A DNA stretch of 45,612 nt, taken from the NCBI GenBank assembly GCA_963169345.1, contig CAUJCT010000055.1, positions 1 to 45,612 on the forward strand, read 5' to 3'. Shown piece by piece: positions 6,589 to 14,268 of this stretch; the stretch's first letter is position 1, and each line of letters opens with the position of its first letter. This DNA is from Bacteroidota bacterium (lineage in GTDB: Bacteria > Bacteroidota > Bacteroidia > NS11-12g > UBA955). The translations under genes and the position numbers were made by a program. The notes below the pieces were generated by a model. The model was not told where the DNA came from, did not search any database, and saw nothing but the letters and a program-made list of their open reading frames with translations.

Positions 6589-7086
6589 ATGCAAATTGGA
6601 AACAACAGAGTGGTATCGCTTTCTTATACCCTCACAATCAACAGCGGTGAAGTGGTAGATACAGCTACAGCAGAGCAACCATTCACTTTTATACACGGCA
6701 TTGGAATGACTTTGCCATTATTCGAAACTAATTTACAGGATTTAAAAGCTGGCGACAGTTTTGAGTTCAGCATAGATGCAGCTAACGGATACGGCATTTC
6801 GAGCGAAGATTACAAAGTAAGCATACCAAGAGAAGTATTCTCTGGTCCTGAAGTACCGGCTGATATCTTACAGGTAGGCAGAATGGTACCTATGCAAGAC
6901 CATGAAGGCAATCCAATGAATGGTATTATATTAGGTTTTGATGATCAGACTGTTCAGATTGACTTCAACCATCCATTGGCTGACCAGGATTTACATTTCA
7001 AGGGCGCTATCATCGAAGTAAGAGAAGCGACTCAGGAAGAACTCAACCATGGTCACGTTCACGGTCCGGGCGGACATCACCACTAA
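6589..7086 (+). CDS. slyD: SlyD-like FKBP-type peptidyl-prolyl cis-trans isomerase
   Basis: A 165-residue cytoplasmic prolyl isomerase and chaperone. The FKBP part is split by the chaperone insert-in-flap: residues 1-65 (VVSLSYTLTINSGEVVDT, then FIHGIGMTLPLFE), the insert about 66-128 (ANGYGISSEDYKVSIPRE), and the return strands with FNHPLADQDLHFKGAIIEV. The C-terminus ends in the histidine-rich stretch HGHVHGPGGHHH, the metal-binding tail that lets SlyD proteins bind nickel or zinc. No signal peptide is present. The stop codon is 3 bp from the stop of the convergent membrane-protein gene. Confidence 0.93.
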   Translation: MQIGNNRVVSLSYTLTINSGEVVDTATAEQPFTFIHGIGMTLPLFETNLQDLKAGDSFEFSIDAANGYGISSEDYKVSIPREVFSGPEVPADILQVGRMVPMQDHEGNPMNGIILGFDDQTVQIDFNHPLADQDLHFKGAIIEVREATQEELNHGHVHGPGGHHH

Positions 7087-7089
7087 GAA

Positions 7090-8718
7090 TCAGACTTCAT
7101 CTTTTAAAACCTTCATGACTTTCCATGTCTGAAGGTTGGTTTTAAATTGTTCCAGTACCGTAAACTTAATTTTTAAGTGAAAGTACTGTAGATAATATTG
7201 TCTAAGCATTTCCTTATAATGCGCTTCGTTTTCTTCAGGTAATAAATGTACCGTTTTAGCATTGATTAAAGCTTGACTCAAGCTCGAGTAACCGTATGTT
7301 CTCAGTGTTTTATGTCCCAAAGGCGTATTGATGAGCCATCCACTGGGTAAAAATTTAAGTCTGGGCATTTGATTAACCGATGGTAAATAACTCTTAAATC
7401 CACAGACAGGATAATAGTAGTAGAATTCCATGATGTCTTTGTTTTTGTATTGATTTTCAAGATGGGCATTCATGCCAGCCAACTCAGTTCTCAGTTTTTG
7501 AATGAATTGAATCCTGGGTAAAACAGAAAATACCAATATACTTATCGAAATGAGCAGAAAGGGGAGCAGGTTGAGCGTTCTTTTTGGTCGTATACCTAAA
7601 GAGAAATAACAAGAACTGATTGTACCTATAAAAATGGAGTTAATCATTCTTGGTTTGAAAATATATTTGTTGCCTGTCAGATAAAATAAGAAGCCTATTA
7701 TTATTCCAAAAAATATCAGGTTGTAGAACAAGTGTTTGCCTCCAAAATAAAAGTACGAGAACAACCAGGACAGCGTTATAAAAAGCAACATATAAGCTGG
7801 CAAGTATTGAAACATAGCTGGAAAAAATTCATTGTAATCCATCATGTCTCTGGGTATAACTTCATTTAAATAATGCAGTTTTTTAAGCGTTAGATTACCT
7901 GGTAAGTCGAAATAAAAATGCTTAAATAAGGTGTAATCATTTTCAGTCCATTCTATTGTATTCAGATGAGGGCGCAGATAATACATGTTGAAGCATGGGT
8001 TATCTAGTAAGTAAGCCATTGCATTGTATTTCTGGTGACTGTCACACCATGCGCCTTTGTCTTTGTAGTGAAGAAAATTGCCGATATTGAGTAAATAATA
8101 AATCAGAGCAATTATGAGCAATTTGATATGAATAGAGTATTGTGAAGTTTTTAACTTTGATATAATGACTGGTCCATTCATTAAAAATGCCAGAATAAAA
8201 AAATGTTGCCTGATCATTAACGACAATGCAATGAGCAATAAAGCCAGCCAGAACGTTATTTTACATAAATCAAATGCATTTTCGAGCAAGTAAAATATGG
8301 CAATGAAACCCGATAAAAATGCAACTGTTGCAAAGTTTAACTGAACGATAAAATTGAGAAATCCTCCAATAACAATTAAAGATAACCATATTGAAGAATG
8401 TGCAGTCCATTTGGTTTTAATGACATGCCAGATGATTAGTAATACAGATAAAAATAGGATAGACAAATGAATCCAGCCATACCAATTGAATTGAGGGGCG
8501 GCGCGATATAAAGCACTTAAACATTTACCTAAAATAAAATGGTTATAAAGACTACCATATTCGGGACTTCCGGAATAATGACCACTGTATGCCAGTTCCA
8601 TTCCTATATCATCATTGGTTTCATAACCTAAGGGCAGAAGTACAAAAGCTAAAGCAAGTATTACTGCAGCCAATAACAATTGCATGACCGGATTGATTTT
8701 GAATTCAGCTTTTACCAT
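7090..8718 (-). CDS. Polytopic membrane protein, possible GT-C-type glycosyltransferase
   Basis: A 542-residue protein with about ten hydrophobic helices and a soluble C-terminal part (about 420-542). I do not recognise an exact family. After the first helix comes a loop with GYETNDDIGM; acidic pairs at this place are the usual catalytic site of GT-C enzymes, which take lipid-linked sugars on the outer face of the cytoplasmic membrane. It is the last gene of a minus-strand operon and overlaps the aminotransferase by 14 nt. Its position fits the serotype-specific transferase slot of Gtr-type systems, which likewise pair a GtrB-like enzyme with a unique polytopic protein. A polymerase or an unrelated transporter remain possible. 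Confidence 0.6.
   Translation of the reverse strand: MVKAEFKINPVMQLLLAAVILALAFVLLPLGYETNDDIGMELAYSGHYSGSPEYGSLYNHFILGKCLSALYRAAPQFNWYGWIHLSILFLSVLLIIWHVIKTKWTAHSSIWLSLIVIGGFLNFIVQLNFATVAFLSGFIAIFYLLENAFDLCKITFWLALLLIALSLMIRQHFFILAFLMNGPVIISKLKTSQYSIHIKLLIIALIYYLLNIGNFLHYKDKGAWCDSHQKYNAMAYLLDNPCFNMYYLRPHLNTIEWTENDYTLFKHFYFDLPGNLTLKKLHYLNEVIPRDMMDYNEFFPAMFQYLPAYMLLFITLSWLFSYFYFGGKHLFYNLIFFGIIIGFLFYLTGNKYIFKPRMINSIFIGTISSCYFSLGIRPKRTLNLLPFLLISISILVFSVLPRIQFIQKLRTELAGMNAHLENQYKNKDIMEFYYYYPVCGFKSYLPSVNQMPRLKFLPSGWLINTPLGHKTLRTYGYSSLSQALINAKTVHLLPEENEAHYKEMLRQYYLQYFHLKIKFTVLEQFKTNLQTWKVMKVLKDEV
7108..7142 (+). terminator. Possible terminator of slyD inside the convergent gene
   Basis: AACCTTCA (7108-7115) and TGAAGGTT (7130-7137) form an 8-bp stem, followed on the plus strand by GGTTTT. 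It lies within the last codons of the minus-strand gene 7090-8718. The T-run is short, so this is tentative. Confidence 0.35.
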
Positions 8719-9853
8719 GCAGGGTTTTTATAATGATGTGACAAATCCGGATGATTTGATGAGATTCTAATTCATAGTACAATGGAAGCCTCAGAAGAGT
8801 ATCTGAAAATCTGTCTGAATTAGTCAGTGTTCTGCCATCATGTTTATTCTTGAAATAGGGACTTCTGTGCAGACTTTGATAGTGAAAGACGGCGTGAATG
8901 CCTTTGTCTTTCAATGCCTGAATGATGAGTTCCCTTTGAGCAAGATTCTTGCATAAAAGATAATAGATATGAGCGTTATTTCCGGAATAGCCTGGTATGT
9001 AAGGCAGCTGAATCCCAAATTGCTCGAGCTCTGGTCTTAACAGCGTATCATAGAGACTCCAGATTGCCTGACGTTTCTCCTGTATTTTTTTAATCTGATT
9101 TAACTGGGCATATAGAAAGGCACTGATAATTTCTGAAGGTAAAAAAGAAGAACCAAGATCCACCCAGCCATACTTATTGATTTCACCCCTAAAGAAAGCC
9201 GATCGGTTGGTCCCTTTTTCCCAAATAATTTCTGCTCTCGATTTAAGATTGTTGTCATTGATGGCTAACAAACCACCTTCACCTGAAATGATATTTTTAG
9301 TCTCATGAAAAGAAAATGCCGCCAGGGATCCAAAGCTTCCAAGAGCCTTTCGTTCTTCAAACTGGTCATTATAGTTGTCTATTGCCTGTGCTGCGTCTTC
9401 AATAATGGAGAGATTGTATGTATTTGCCAGTGCCATTAAACCTTTCATGTCAACAGAAGTACCTGCATAATGCACAGGAACAATTGCTTTAGTTCTCTCA
9501 TTAATAAGTGGTTCTATGGAGTGAACATCCAGATTGGGATGAAGTGCACTTGAATCTGCAAATACCAGTTTGGCACCACGTAAAGCGAAAGCATTAGCAG
9601 TTGACACAAAAGTATAGGCAGGCATGATAACCTCATCACCAGCTTGAATATTCAAAAGGATAGCTGACATTTCCAATGCATCCGTGCAAGAGGTAGTCAG
9701 TAAAGAATGTTTGAAGCCATATTGCTCATTAAAGAAATTCTGACAAAGTTTGGTGTATTTGCCATTGCCTGATATTTGACCGGATTCGATGGCATCACGA
9801 ATGAAGTTGAATTCATCTCCACTGAGATACGGTTTATTAAACGGAATTGACAT
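8705..9853 (-). CDS. wecE: Sugar-nucleotide aminotransferase, WecE/RffA-like (DegT/DnrJ/EryC1/StrS family)
   Basis: A 382-residue PLP enzyme that transfers an amino group from glutamate to a nucleotide keto-sugar. It follows E. coli WecE (RffA) closely along its length: IPFNKPYLSG start, SCTDALEM, GDEVIMPAYTFVSTANAF, VPVHYAG, EDAAQ with D153 for the PLP ring nitrogen, and HETKN with lysine 186 as Schiff-base lysine, then EKGTNRSAFFRG. WecE converts dTDP-4-keto-6-deoxyglucose to dTDP-4-amino-4,6-dideoxygalactose, so that is the likely product, given RmlA/RmlB elsewhere in the genome. The stop of the acyltransferase gene lies 1 nt upstream and the next gene overlaps by 14 nt, a tight operon. 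Confidence 0.9.
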   Translation of the reverse strand: MSIPFNKPYLSGDEFNFIRDAIESGQISGNGKYTKLCQNFFNEQYGFKHSLLTTSCTDALEMSAILLNIQAGDEVIMPAYTFVSTANAFALRGAKLVFADSSALHPNLDVHSIEPLINERTKAIVPVHYAGTSVDMKGLMALANTYNLSIIEDAAQAIDNYNDQFEERKALGSFGSLAAFSFHETKNIISGEGGLLAINDNNLKSRAEIIWEKGTNRSAFFRGEINKYGWVDLGSSFLPSEIISAFLYAQLNQIKKIQEKRQAIWSLYDTLLRPELEQFGIQLPYIPGYSGNNAHIYYLLCKNLAQRELIIQALKDKGIHAVFHYQSLHRSPYFKNKHDGRTLTNSDRFSDTLLRLPLYYELESHQIIRICHIIIKTLHGKS

Positions 9854-9854
9854 G

Positions 9855-10649
9855 TTATCTCAGAAGTGGAATGAACTTGGCCTTTTCCGGCAGTAAGAAT
9901 TTCATAAAACTGATTTCTTCAACATTGTTTTTCTTGGTATAGGTTCTGTTGTTGATATTGAAATAGCTGACATCATCATTAAACGACATCTCATCTTCTT
10001 GTTCAGTAATTTTGATTTTATTTTTATTTCCACCCCATATTTCAATCAGTTCTTCCATTCTCAAGCGTTTGGCTTCTATTGTTGGCTCAATAAACTGATA
10101 GCCTATTTTGTGGGAGATAGATTTAGCAGGTTGTCCGGCATAGATGTTATTGTAAGCCAGATCTTCGGTAACAACACTTCCGGCAAGCACCATAGATTTA
10201 TCGGCAGCCGTGATTGGAGAGATGGTACAATGACCGGTAATCCAAACGTCATTGCCAATGATGAGTGGTTTATGACTGTTAAACCGGCAACCATTTAATG
10301 TGTCGCCAAATTTAACATGCGACCAAAGGTGTGAAGCTGCGCCAATACCACAGTTGTTGCCAATATCAGTTTTGCCTATGGAGTCGATGATCACATACTG
10401 ACCAATCCATGCATTATGGCCGATTGAGCAGGGTTGATACCCATAAATATTCGTGTGATGATGGATTTTGCTGTAATCACCAATTTTAAAATCATCACAA
10501 ATAATTTGAACATCAGCACCTATGTAGGTATGATCTCCAATGGAAATTCGATTGGCTAGTCCGTTCAGACCCCTGATAACGGCACTGGGGTGTATGGTAA
10601 CACCGATACCAATTTCTATATGTTCTGCATGAATATTGTCCTTTAGCAT
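9855..10649 (-). CDS. Left-handed beta-helix (hexapeptide) acyltransferase
   Basis: A 264-residue protein. Residues about 12-175 are hexapeptide repeats of the [LIV]-G-x4 type (IGDHTYIGADVQI, IGHNAWIGQYVII, IGNNCGIGAASHL, IGNDVWITGHCTI, then the closing AGSVVTEDLAYNNIYAGQPAK). This fold is that of WbbJ/LpxA-like O- or N-acyltransferases. About 80 residues follow that I do not recognise and that may bind substrate. Between a GtrB-like enzyme and a WecE-like aminotransferase, the simplest role is N-acetylation (or another acylation) of the new amino sugar, the job done in other pathways by WecD or FdtC. Its start overlaps the upstream stop by 7 nt. Confidence 0.8.
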   Translation of the reverse strand: MLKDNIHAEHIEIGIGVTIHPSAVIRGLNGLANRISIGDHTYIGADVQIICDDFKIGDYSKIHHHTNIYGYQPCSIGHNAWIGQYVIIDSIGKTDIGNNCGIGAASHLWSHVKFGDTLNGCRFNSHKPLIIGNDVWITGHCTISPITAADKSMVLAGSVVTEDLAYNNIYAGQPAKSISHKIGYQFIEPTIEAKRLRMEELIEIWGGNKNKIKITEQEDEMSFNDDVSYFNINNRTYTKKNNVEEISFMKFLLPEKAKFIPLLR

Positions 10650-11560
10650 GTTGATTTTTCTATGATGTAGAGAGGTCTTTGTTTAGAAGCGTCAAAGATT
10701 TTGCTGATATATAATCCTGTAATACCCAGAAACTGTAGTATCAATCCGGATAGGAACCAAATTGAAATCATCAGACTGGTGTAGCCTTCAACTATTATTT
10801 CACCTGTCAAATACCGGTAGAGTAAAAGCAGGCTGAAGCAAAAGGCGCTGAATGAAATCAGGAATCCGACTTTAATACTTATTCTGAGAGGTTTATCAGA
10901 ATAAGCTATTGAAATATCCAATGCCAGTTTAATAAGCTTAGAGATTGTATAGGTGCTTTTACCATCTTTTCTGTTGGTGTGTTCGACGTCGATAGCACAG
11001 GTTTTAAAACCAATCCATTTCATCATAGGAGGGAATGCGCGCATAGGTTCACGCATGCTGTTAAATATATCTATACATTTTCGATGATAAATGCCGAAGT
11101 TGGCGATACTGCTGTCCTGTTTGACTCCAGACAGATAGCTATAGAGAATGTAAAACAGTTTCGACTGCATTTTTTTTATCCAGGAATCTTGTCTGTTGCG
11201 GCGCTTGGCGAACACAATATCGAAGCCCATCTGGCTCATGCTGAAAAGTTTCGGTATTTCTTCAGGCTGATCCTGCAGATCACAATCCATCACGACAATC
11301 CAATCACCTTTACAGGCATCGAGACCTGCAGTTATCGCATGATGCTGACCGAAATTGCGACTGAGTTTAAAGCCATAAACTTCCCTTATTACTCTGGATA
11401 TTTTCTCTATTGTCTTCCATGAATTATCAGGACTATTATCATCCACCAGGATAATCTCCATTGAATCAAATTCAGGTGGTTTGGAATGCAACAAACGCTC
11501 CACAAGTTCATGTAAAGTGCCTTCAGCCTTGTATACAGGCACAACTATACTTAGAAGCAT
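10643..11560 (-). CDS. GtrB/DPM1-like polyprenyl-phosphate glycosyltransferase (GT2)
   Basis: A 305-residue membrane glycosyltransferase with a GT2 catalytic domain (about 1-215): IVVPVYKAEG, LVDDNSPDNS (D40, D41), SRNFGQHHAITAG and the D-x-D motif DCD at 92-94 followed by LQDQPEEI. Two C-terminal membrane helices follow (about 231-250 and 262-286). This is the layout of GtrB and ArnC-type enzymes, which move a sugar from a nucleotide donor onto undecaprenyl phosphate at the inner face of the membrane. As first gene of the operon it would load the sugar made by the next two products. No small GtrA-like flippase gene is seen in the window. Confidence 0.88.
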   Translation of the reverse strand: MLLSIVVPVYKAEGTLHELVERLLHSKPPEFDSMEIILVDDNSPDNSWKTIEKISRVIREVYGFKLSRNFGQHHAITAGLDACKGDWIVVMDCDLQDQPEEIPKLFSMSQMGFDIVFAKRRNRQDSWIKKMQSKLFYILYSYLSGVKQDSSIANFGIYHRKCIDIFNSMREPMRAFPPMMKWIGFKTCAIDVEHTNRKDGKSTYTISKLIKLALDISIAYSDKPLRISIKVGFLISFSAFCFSLLLLYRYLTGEIIVEGYTSLMISIWFLSGLILQFLGITGLYISKIFDASKQRPLYIIEKSTC

Positions 11561-11821
11561 AGATTAGACTATAGTTATATAGGATGTTTTGACCTTTTGA
11601 CTTGAACCGGTGCATCCTGTAAACTCAAAATACCCTCTACACTTTGCTGACTTTCTCACAGTCTTTCTCTTTTCCTCTTTCATACTCAGTGATGTTTTTT
11701 AATCGTTTTCTTCGAGGCAAAGATGTTGCTTGTTTTGAAGTAATGCTCACTCTTATAGTTGAATAGTTTATTTACAGGAGGAAAATTTTTACTTACACTT
11801 TTAAGCTTGCCGGATAGTGAC

Positions 11822-11847
11822 ATTAATCCCGATAAATGGGAATTAAT
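11822..11847. promoter_or_regulatory. Inverted repeat, possible operator
   Basis: ATTAATCCC (11822-11830) and GGGAATTAAT (11838-11847) are inverted copies with one extra base, separated by GATAAAT. It lies between the sugar operon and XRE gene 1 and could be a binding site for the latter. Confidence 0.4.
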
Positions 11848-11941
11848 AAGTATAAAATACGTGATAAATCTTGCTATTACTGATTATTTGGTATATCAAT
11901 AATCGGTTGAAAATTAGCTTATTATTCCCTTTAATCGAAAT

Positions 11942-11949
11942 TAAATTTG
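11942..11949 (+). promoter_or_regulatory. XRE gene 1 promoter, -7 element TAAATTTG
   Basis: TAAATTTG matches TAnnTTTG exactly and ends 5 nt before ATG 11955. It decides the start: the longer open frame from 11871 would begin upstream of the promoter. Confidence 0.6.
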
Positions 11950-11954
11950 CAAGG

Positions 11955-12308
11955 ATGGATAAGACTGAGAGACAGCTTAAACAGATGTGCAATCGCATTA
12001 GAAACTATAGGGAAATTCGCGACTTCTCTCAGGAATACATGTCTCATAAACTTAGTATCAGTGTGAGTTCTTATTCAAGAATTGAAAGAGGAGAAGTTCA
12101 ACTAACAGTTGAAAAATTACTCCAGATATGTGAACTGCTTGGTGTTACTTATACGATGATTATTGAAGGTGAACCTAAAGAATCATTAATTCCTATCAAT
12201 GACTCTGCAAATCCTAACTACGAATACATCCACTTACTTAAAGACCAAATTAAACTTCTCAAAGAACAAAACGATTTCTATAAAGAGAAGATGGGTGATA
12301 AAAGTTAA
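11955..12308 (+). CDS. XRE-family helix-turn-helix regulator, paralogue 1
   Basis: A 117-residue protein with an N-terminal Cro/CI-type HTH (about 12-66: RIRNYREIRDFSQEYMSHKL, then SISVSSYSRIERGEV) and a C-terminal charged helix (about 90-114, HLLKDQIKLLKEQNDFYKEK) likely to form a coiled coil for dimerisation. The frame is open from 11871, but ATG 11955 is preferred: it gives MDKTERQL, parallel to MDKNSESDL of the paralogue at 12795, and a perfect -7 box precedes it. It is divergent from the sugar cassette and could control it. The target is not known. Confidence 0.87.
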   Translation: MDKTERQLKQMCNRIRNYREIRDFSQEYMSHKLSISVSSYSRIERGEVQLTVEKLLQICELLGVTYTMIIEGEPKESLIPINDSANPNYEYIHLLKDQIKLLKEQNDFYKEKMGDKS

Positions 12309-12794
12309 TATCAAACAGTTCCGTTTCAGTTGTTTTTCTTAGTTCAATTGTCTTTATCTGACAATAGCCCTCTAACTGTTATGTTTAGAATATTAATTTA
12401 CTTTTCTCGTAGTTTACGCTCTTTCTGACATTAAAAATTCTTAAAAATCTATACTCCATTATTTGATTTTCAGCAATTCAAAAAAAATACGGCCATTCTG
12501 AAAGAAAATTTACCTGTTTGGATAAAGTACGCTTAAATTCAACTTCTCAATTTTCTATTTTCGCGCAAATTAATACCTAAGAAGTAGCTTCAGAACTATT
12601 GCAATTTCTTTGACTAATGCGTGTTTGGATTGTTTAATTCAACCAGAAGTGGAAATTTTGATTTGTAATATAGTCAATATGTTTTACTATATTGCGCCCC
12701 GGTTTACACTATTTGCAATTTTTTGACACTACGCTGTTTCCATTGGTGCATGCGCCTCCGGGAAGCACTTTTGTAGCTGAAAAGAATTTAATCT
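12309..12794. other. Intergenic region between the two XRE genes
   Basis: The 486 bp contain no gene I can support. A TATTTTCG box at 12556-12563 resembles the -7 elements used elsewhere, but no convincing reading frame follows it, so a small RNA start is possible. A perfect 8-bp inverted repeat lies at 12667-12693. No hairpin with a T-run is apparent after XRE gene 1. Confidence 0.5.
12667..12693. promoter_or_regulatory. Inverted repeat AATATAGT / ACTATATT, possible operator
   Basis: AATATAGT (12667-12674) and ACTATATT (12686-12693) are exact inverted copies, 11 bp apart, about 100 bp before XRE gene 2. This resembles a dimer site for an HTH protein and may be autoregulatory. Confidence 0.45.
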
Positions 12795-13184
12795 ATGGAT
12801 AAAAATAGTGAATCTGACCTGGCTTACCTTGGTCGCCGCATCCGAAAACTCCGCGAAATGAACGACTTCTCTCAAGAGTTTATCGCCAACGAACTCAATA
12901 TGTCTATCTCCGGTTACTCGCGTATCGAAAGAGATGAAGTTAAACTTACTCTGGATAAACTCATCATCATCTGCCGTCTGCTCGATATCTCTATTGAAGA
13001 CCTCCTGAATACCGACGACCGAAAACTCATTGAACAAGTCAAGTATCAACAGAAATCAAACTTCTCTGATGATGTAAAATCGTTCTCCAAAAATTCTGTG
13101 GAAGATGTTTACCGTGAACAAATCCGTCTGCTCAAAGACGAAATCCGCTACCTGCGGGATATCATCAATAAACTGACAAAATAA
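12795..13184 (+). CDS. XRE-family helix-turn-helix regulator, paralogue 2
   Basis: A 129-residue paralogue of the protein at 11955. The HTH covers about 12-66 (RIRKLREMNDFSQEFIANEL, then NMSISGYSRIERDEV) and the C-terminal helix (about 104-128, YREQIRLLKDEIRYLRDII) is a likely coiled coil. The shared IRLLKDEI/IKLLKEQ pattern at the C-terminus shows that both domains were duplicated. Codons look less AT-biased than in paralogue 1 (many C-ending codons), which may mean higher expression or different age. It is convergent with the DUF3817 gene, 12 bp away. Confidence 0.88.
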   Translation: MDKNSESDLAYLGRRIRKLREMNDFSQEFIANELNMSISGYSRIERDEVKLTLDKLIIICRLLDISIEDLLNTDDRKLIEQVKYQQKSNFSDDVKSFSKNSVEDVYREQIRLLKDEIRYLRDIINKLTK

Positions 13185-13196
13185 ACCTGTGCTTAT

Positions 13197-13490
13197 TTAC
13201 AATACTTTTCTTAAATAGAAAGTTCCGAAAGGCACTATGGATAATAAAAAGGCTTTGACTGCTCCCATGAAATTGAATTGTTTTTCAATTAACATCATCA
13301 ATATCTGGTACATAAATGCTACAAATAATACACCGTGCAACAGACCTACTATTTTAACCGCCTCAGGAAGGTTGAAGCCATATTTCAATGGCATGGCTAT
13401 AAATAATAAAACCAGATAACTGTATCCTTCTATTTTGCCTACGTTTAAAAATTGCTTTATGCGGCTGTCGTCTTTTGTTGTTGTACTCAT
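13197..13490 (-). CDS. DUF3817 family small membrane protein
   Basis: A 97-residue protein with three hydrophobic segments: about 24-40 (YLVLLFIAMPLKY), 44-66 (VKIVGLLHGVLFVAFMYQILMM) and 75-93. The conserved spots of DUF3817 are present: VGKIEGYSYLVLLF near the start, LHGVLFV in the middle and a C-terminal PFGTFYL. Function is unknown. It is the last gene of the pheT operon; its ATG overlaps the preceding stop by 4 nt. Confidence 0.85.
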   Translation of the reverse strand: MSTTTKDDSRIKQFLNVGKIEGYSYLVLLFIAMPLKYGFNLPEAVKIVGLLHGVLFVAFMYQILMMLIEKQFNFMGAVKAFLLSIVPFGTFYLRKVL

Positions 13491-13963
13491 GCTGTTTTTT
13501 TATTGATCCAATGTTGTTTGTATGGGAGTAAAAATTGATTTTTTAAGGCACCTAAATCCTTAACCAGTGTGTTAAAGAACAATGTGTCTTCACTGATGAA
13601 TCCTTTATCCAGTAAGGCGTCTGCCTCACTTAAATGTACAGTTTGCACTTCTTCGTTTTTCAGGTAAGCCACTTGCATACGGTTGAAAAAATCTATACCA
13701 AGCTGTTGGCTGATGTCTTTCAATTCTCTGGTGCTTTTGTCAATACTGCAACCACTGGCACCTGTCATACTTTCATCGACACTTAATACAATAAATCGAT
13801 TGTATAAAATATCAAATCCTGCCTTCAATGCCTTGTCATGCGCGGTCCAGCTGATGCAGAACGAAGTTAATCTGTCACTGATATATTGTACTTCCTCAGA
13901 AGTAAGGGCTCTTTCTGATTGGTAAACCCAAACACGGCTGCTGTCTGATAAATCGTTTCTCAT
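13487..13963 (-). CDS. Conserved Bacteroidota protein (often mislabelled ABC transporter ATPase)
   Basis: A 158-residue soluble protein starting MRNDLSDSSRVWVYQSERAL, with FCISWTAHDKALKAGFDILY and VLSVDESMTGASGCSIDKST in the middle. I recognise this as a family conserved in Bacteroidota that databases often call ABC transporter ATPase. There is no Walker A (GxxxxGK[ST]) or signature motif in the sequence, so that name is not supported. The GASGCSID segment with a single cysteine and the SWTAH motif look like functional residues, but no activity can be assigned. It sits between a coiled-coil gene and a DUF3817 gene, with 4-nt overlaps on both sides. Confidence 0.75.
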   Translation of the reverse strand: MRNDLSDSSRVWVYQSERALTSEEVQYISDRLTSFCISWTAHDKALKAGFDILYNRFIVLSVDESMTGASGCSIDKSTRELKDISQQLGIDFFNRMQVAYLKNEEVQTVHLSEADALLDKGFISEDTLFFNTLVKDLGALKNQFLLPYKQHWINKKTA

Positions 13964-14262
13964 TGGTGCATTAAGGTCATAATTCGGTCCACTTCTTTTA
14001 TCATCTCATTGATTTTAAACTTCAGGTCGCGATTAGATGAAGCTGCTTCTTCAGTTTCACCACTTACACCTTCCGCTATCCGTTTCATCTTCAATTTGTG
14101 TTCAAGCTCTTTGATACTGCTGTTTTGTATATCCAGCAGTTTTCTCAGACGCGCTACTTCTTTCTCGCGACTTTCAAGTTCTTCTGATTTTAACTTTAAA
14201 GCTTGTTTTAAAGCTGAAACCTTTACTTTAATGTTGTTAAGACGTTTGATGAGCGCTTCCAT
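13960..14262 (-). CDS. Small coiled-coil protein downstream of pheT
   Basis: A 100-residue protein that is almost all charged helix: about 5-65 has heptad character (IKVKVSALKQALKLKSEELE, then VARLRKLLDIQNSSIKELEH), followed by a linker with EEAASS and a second short helix ending VDRIMTLMHQ. In many Bacteroidota genomes a small coiled-coil gene of this kind lies between pheT and zapA and may be linked to cell division. Here no zapA follows in the window. It starts 6 nt after the pheT stop and overlaps the next gene by 4 nt, so it belongs to the pheT operon. No enzymatic motif is seen. Confidence 0.72.
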   Translation of the reverse strand: MEALIKRLNNIKVKVSALKQALKLKSEELESREKEVARLRKLLDIQNSSIKELEHKLKMKRIAEGVSGETEEAASSNRDLKFKINEMIKEVDRIMTLMHQ

Positions 14263-14268
14263 AACTGC

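Larger units (their letters stand above)
11561..11954. other. Divergent intergenic region between sugar cassette and XRE gene 1
   Basis: This 394-bp gap has no gene. It must hold the promoter of the minus-strand sugar operon and that of XRE gene 1. I see no perfect TAnnTTTG box for the operon; CATCTTTG on the minus strand near 11725-11718 is the closest. A near-palindrome lies at 11822-11847 and the XRE promoter at 11942-11949. Confidence 0.5.

Noticed and set aside
11871..11954. N-terminal extension of XRE regulator 1
   Set aside because: The extension crosses a perfect TAAATTTG box and has no counterpart in the paralogue at 12795.
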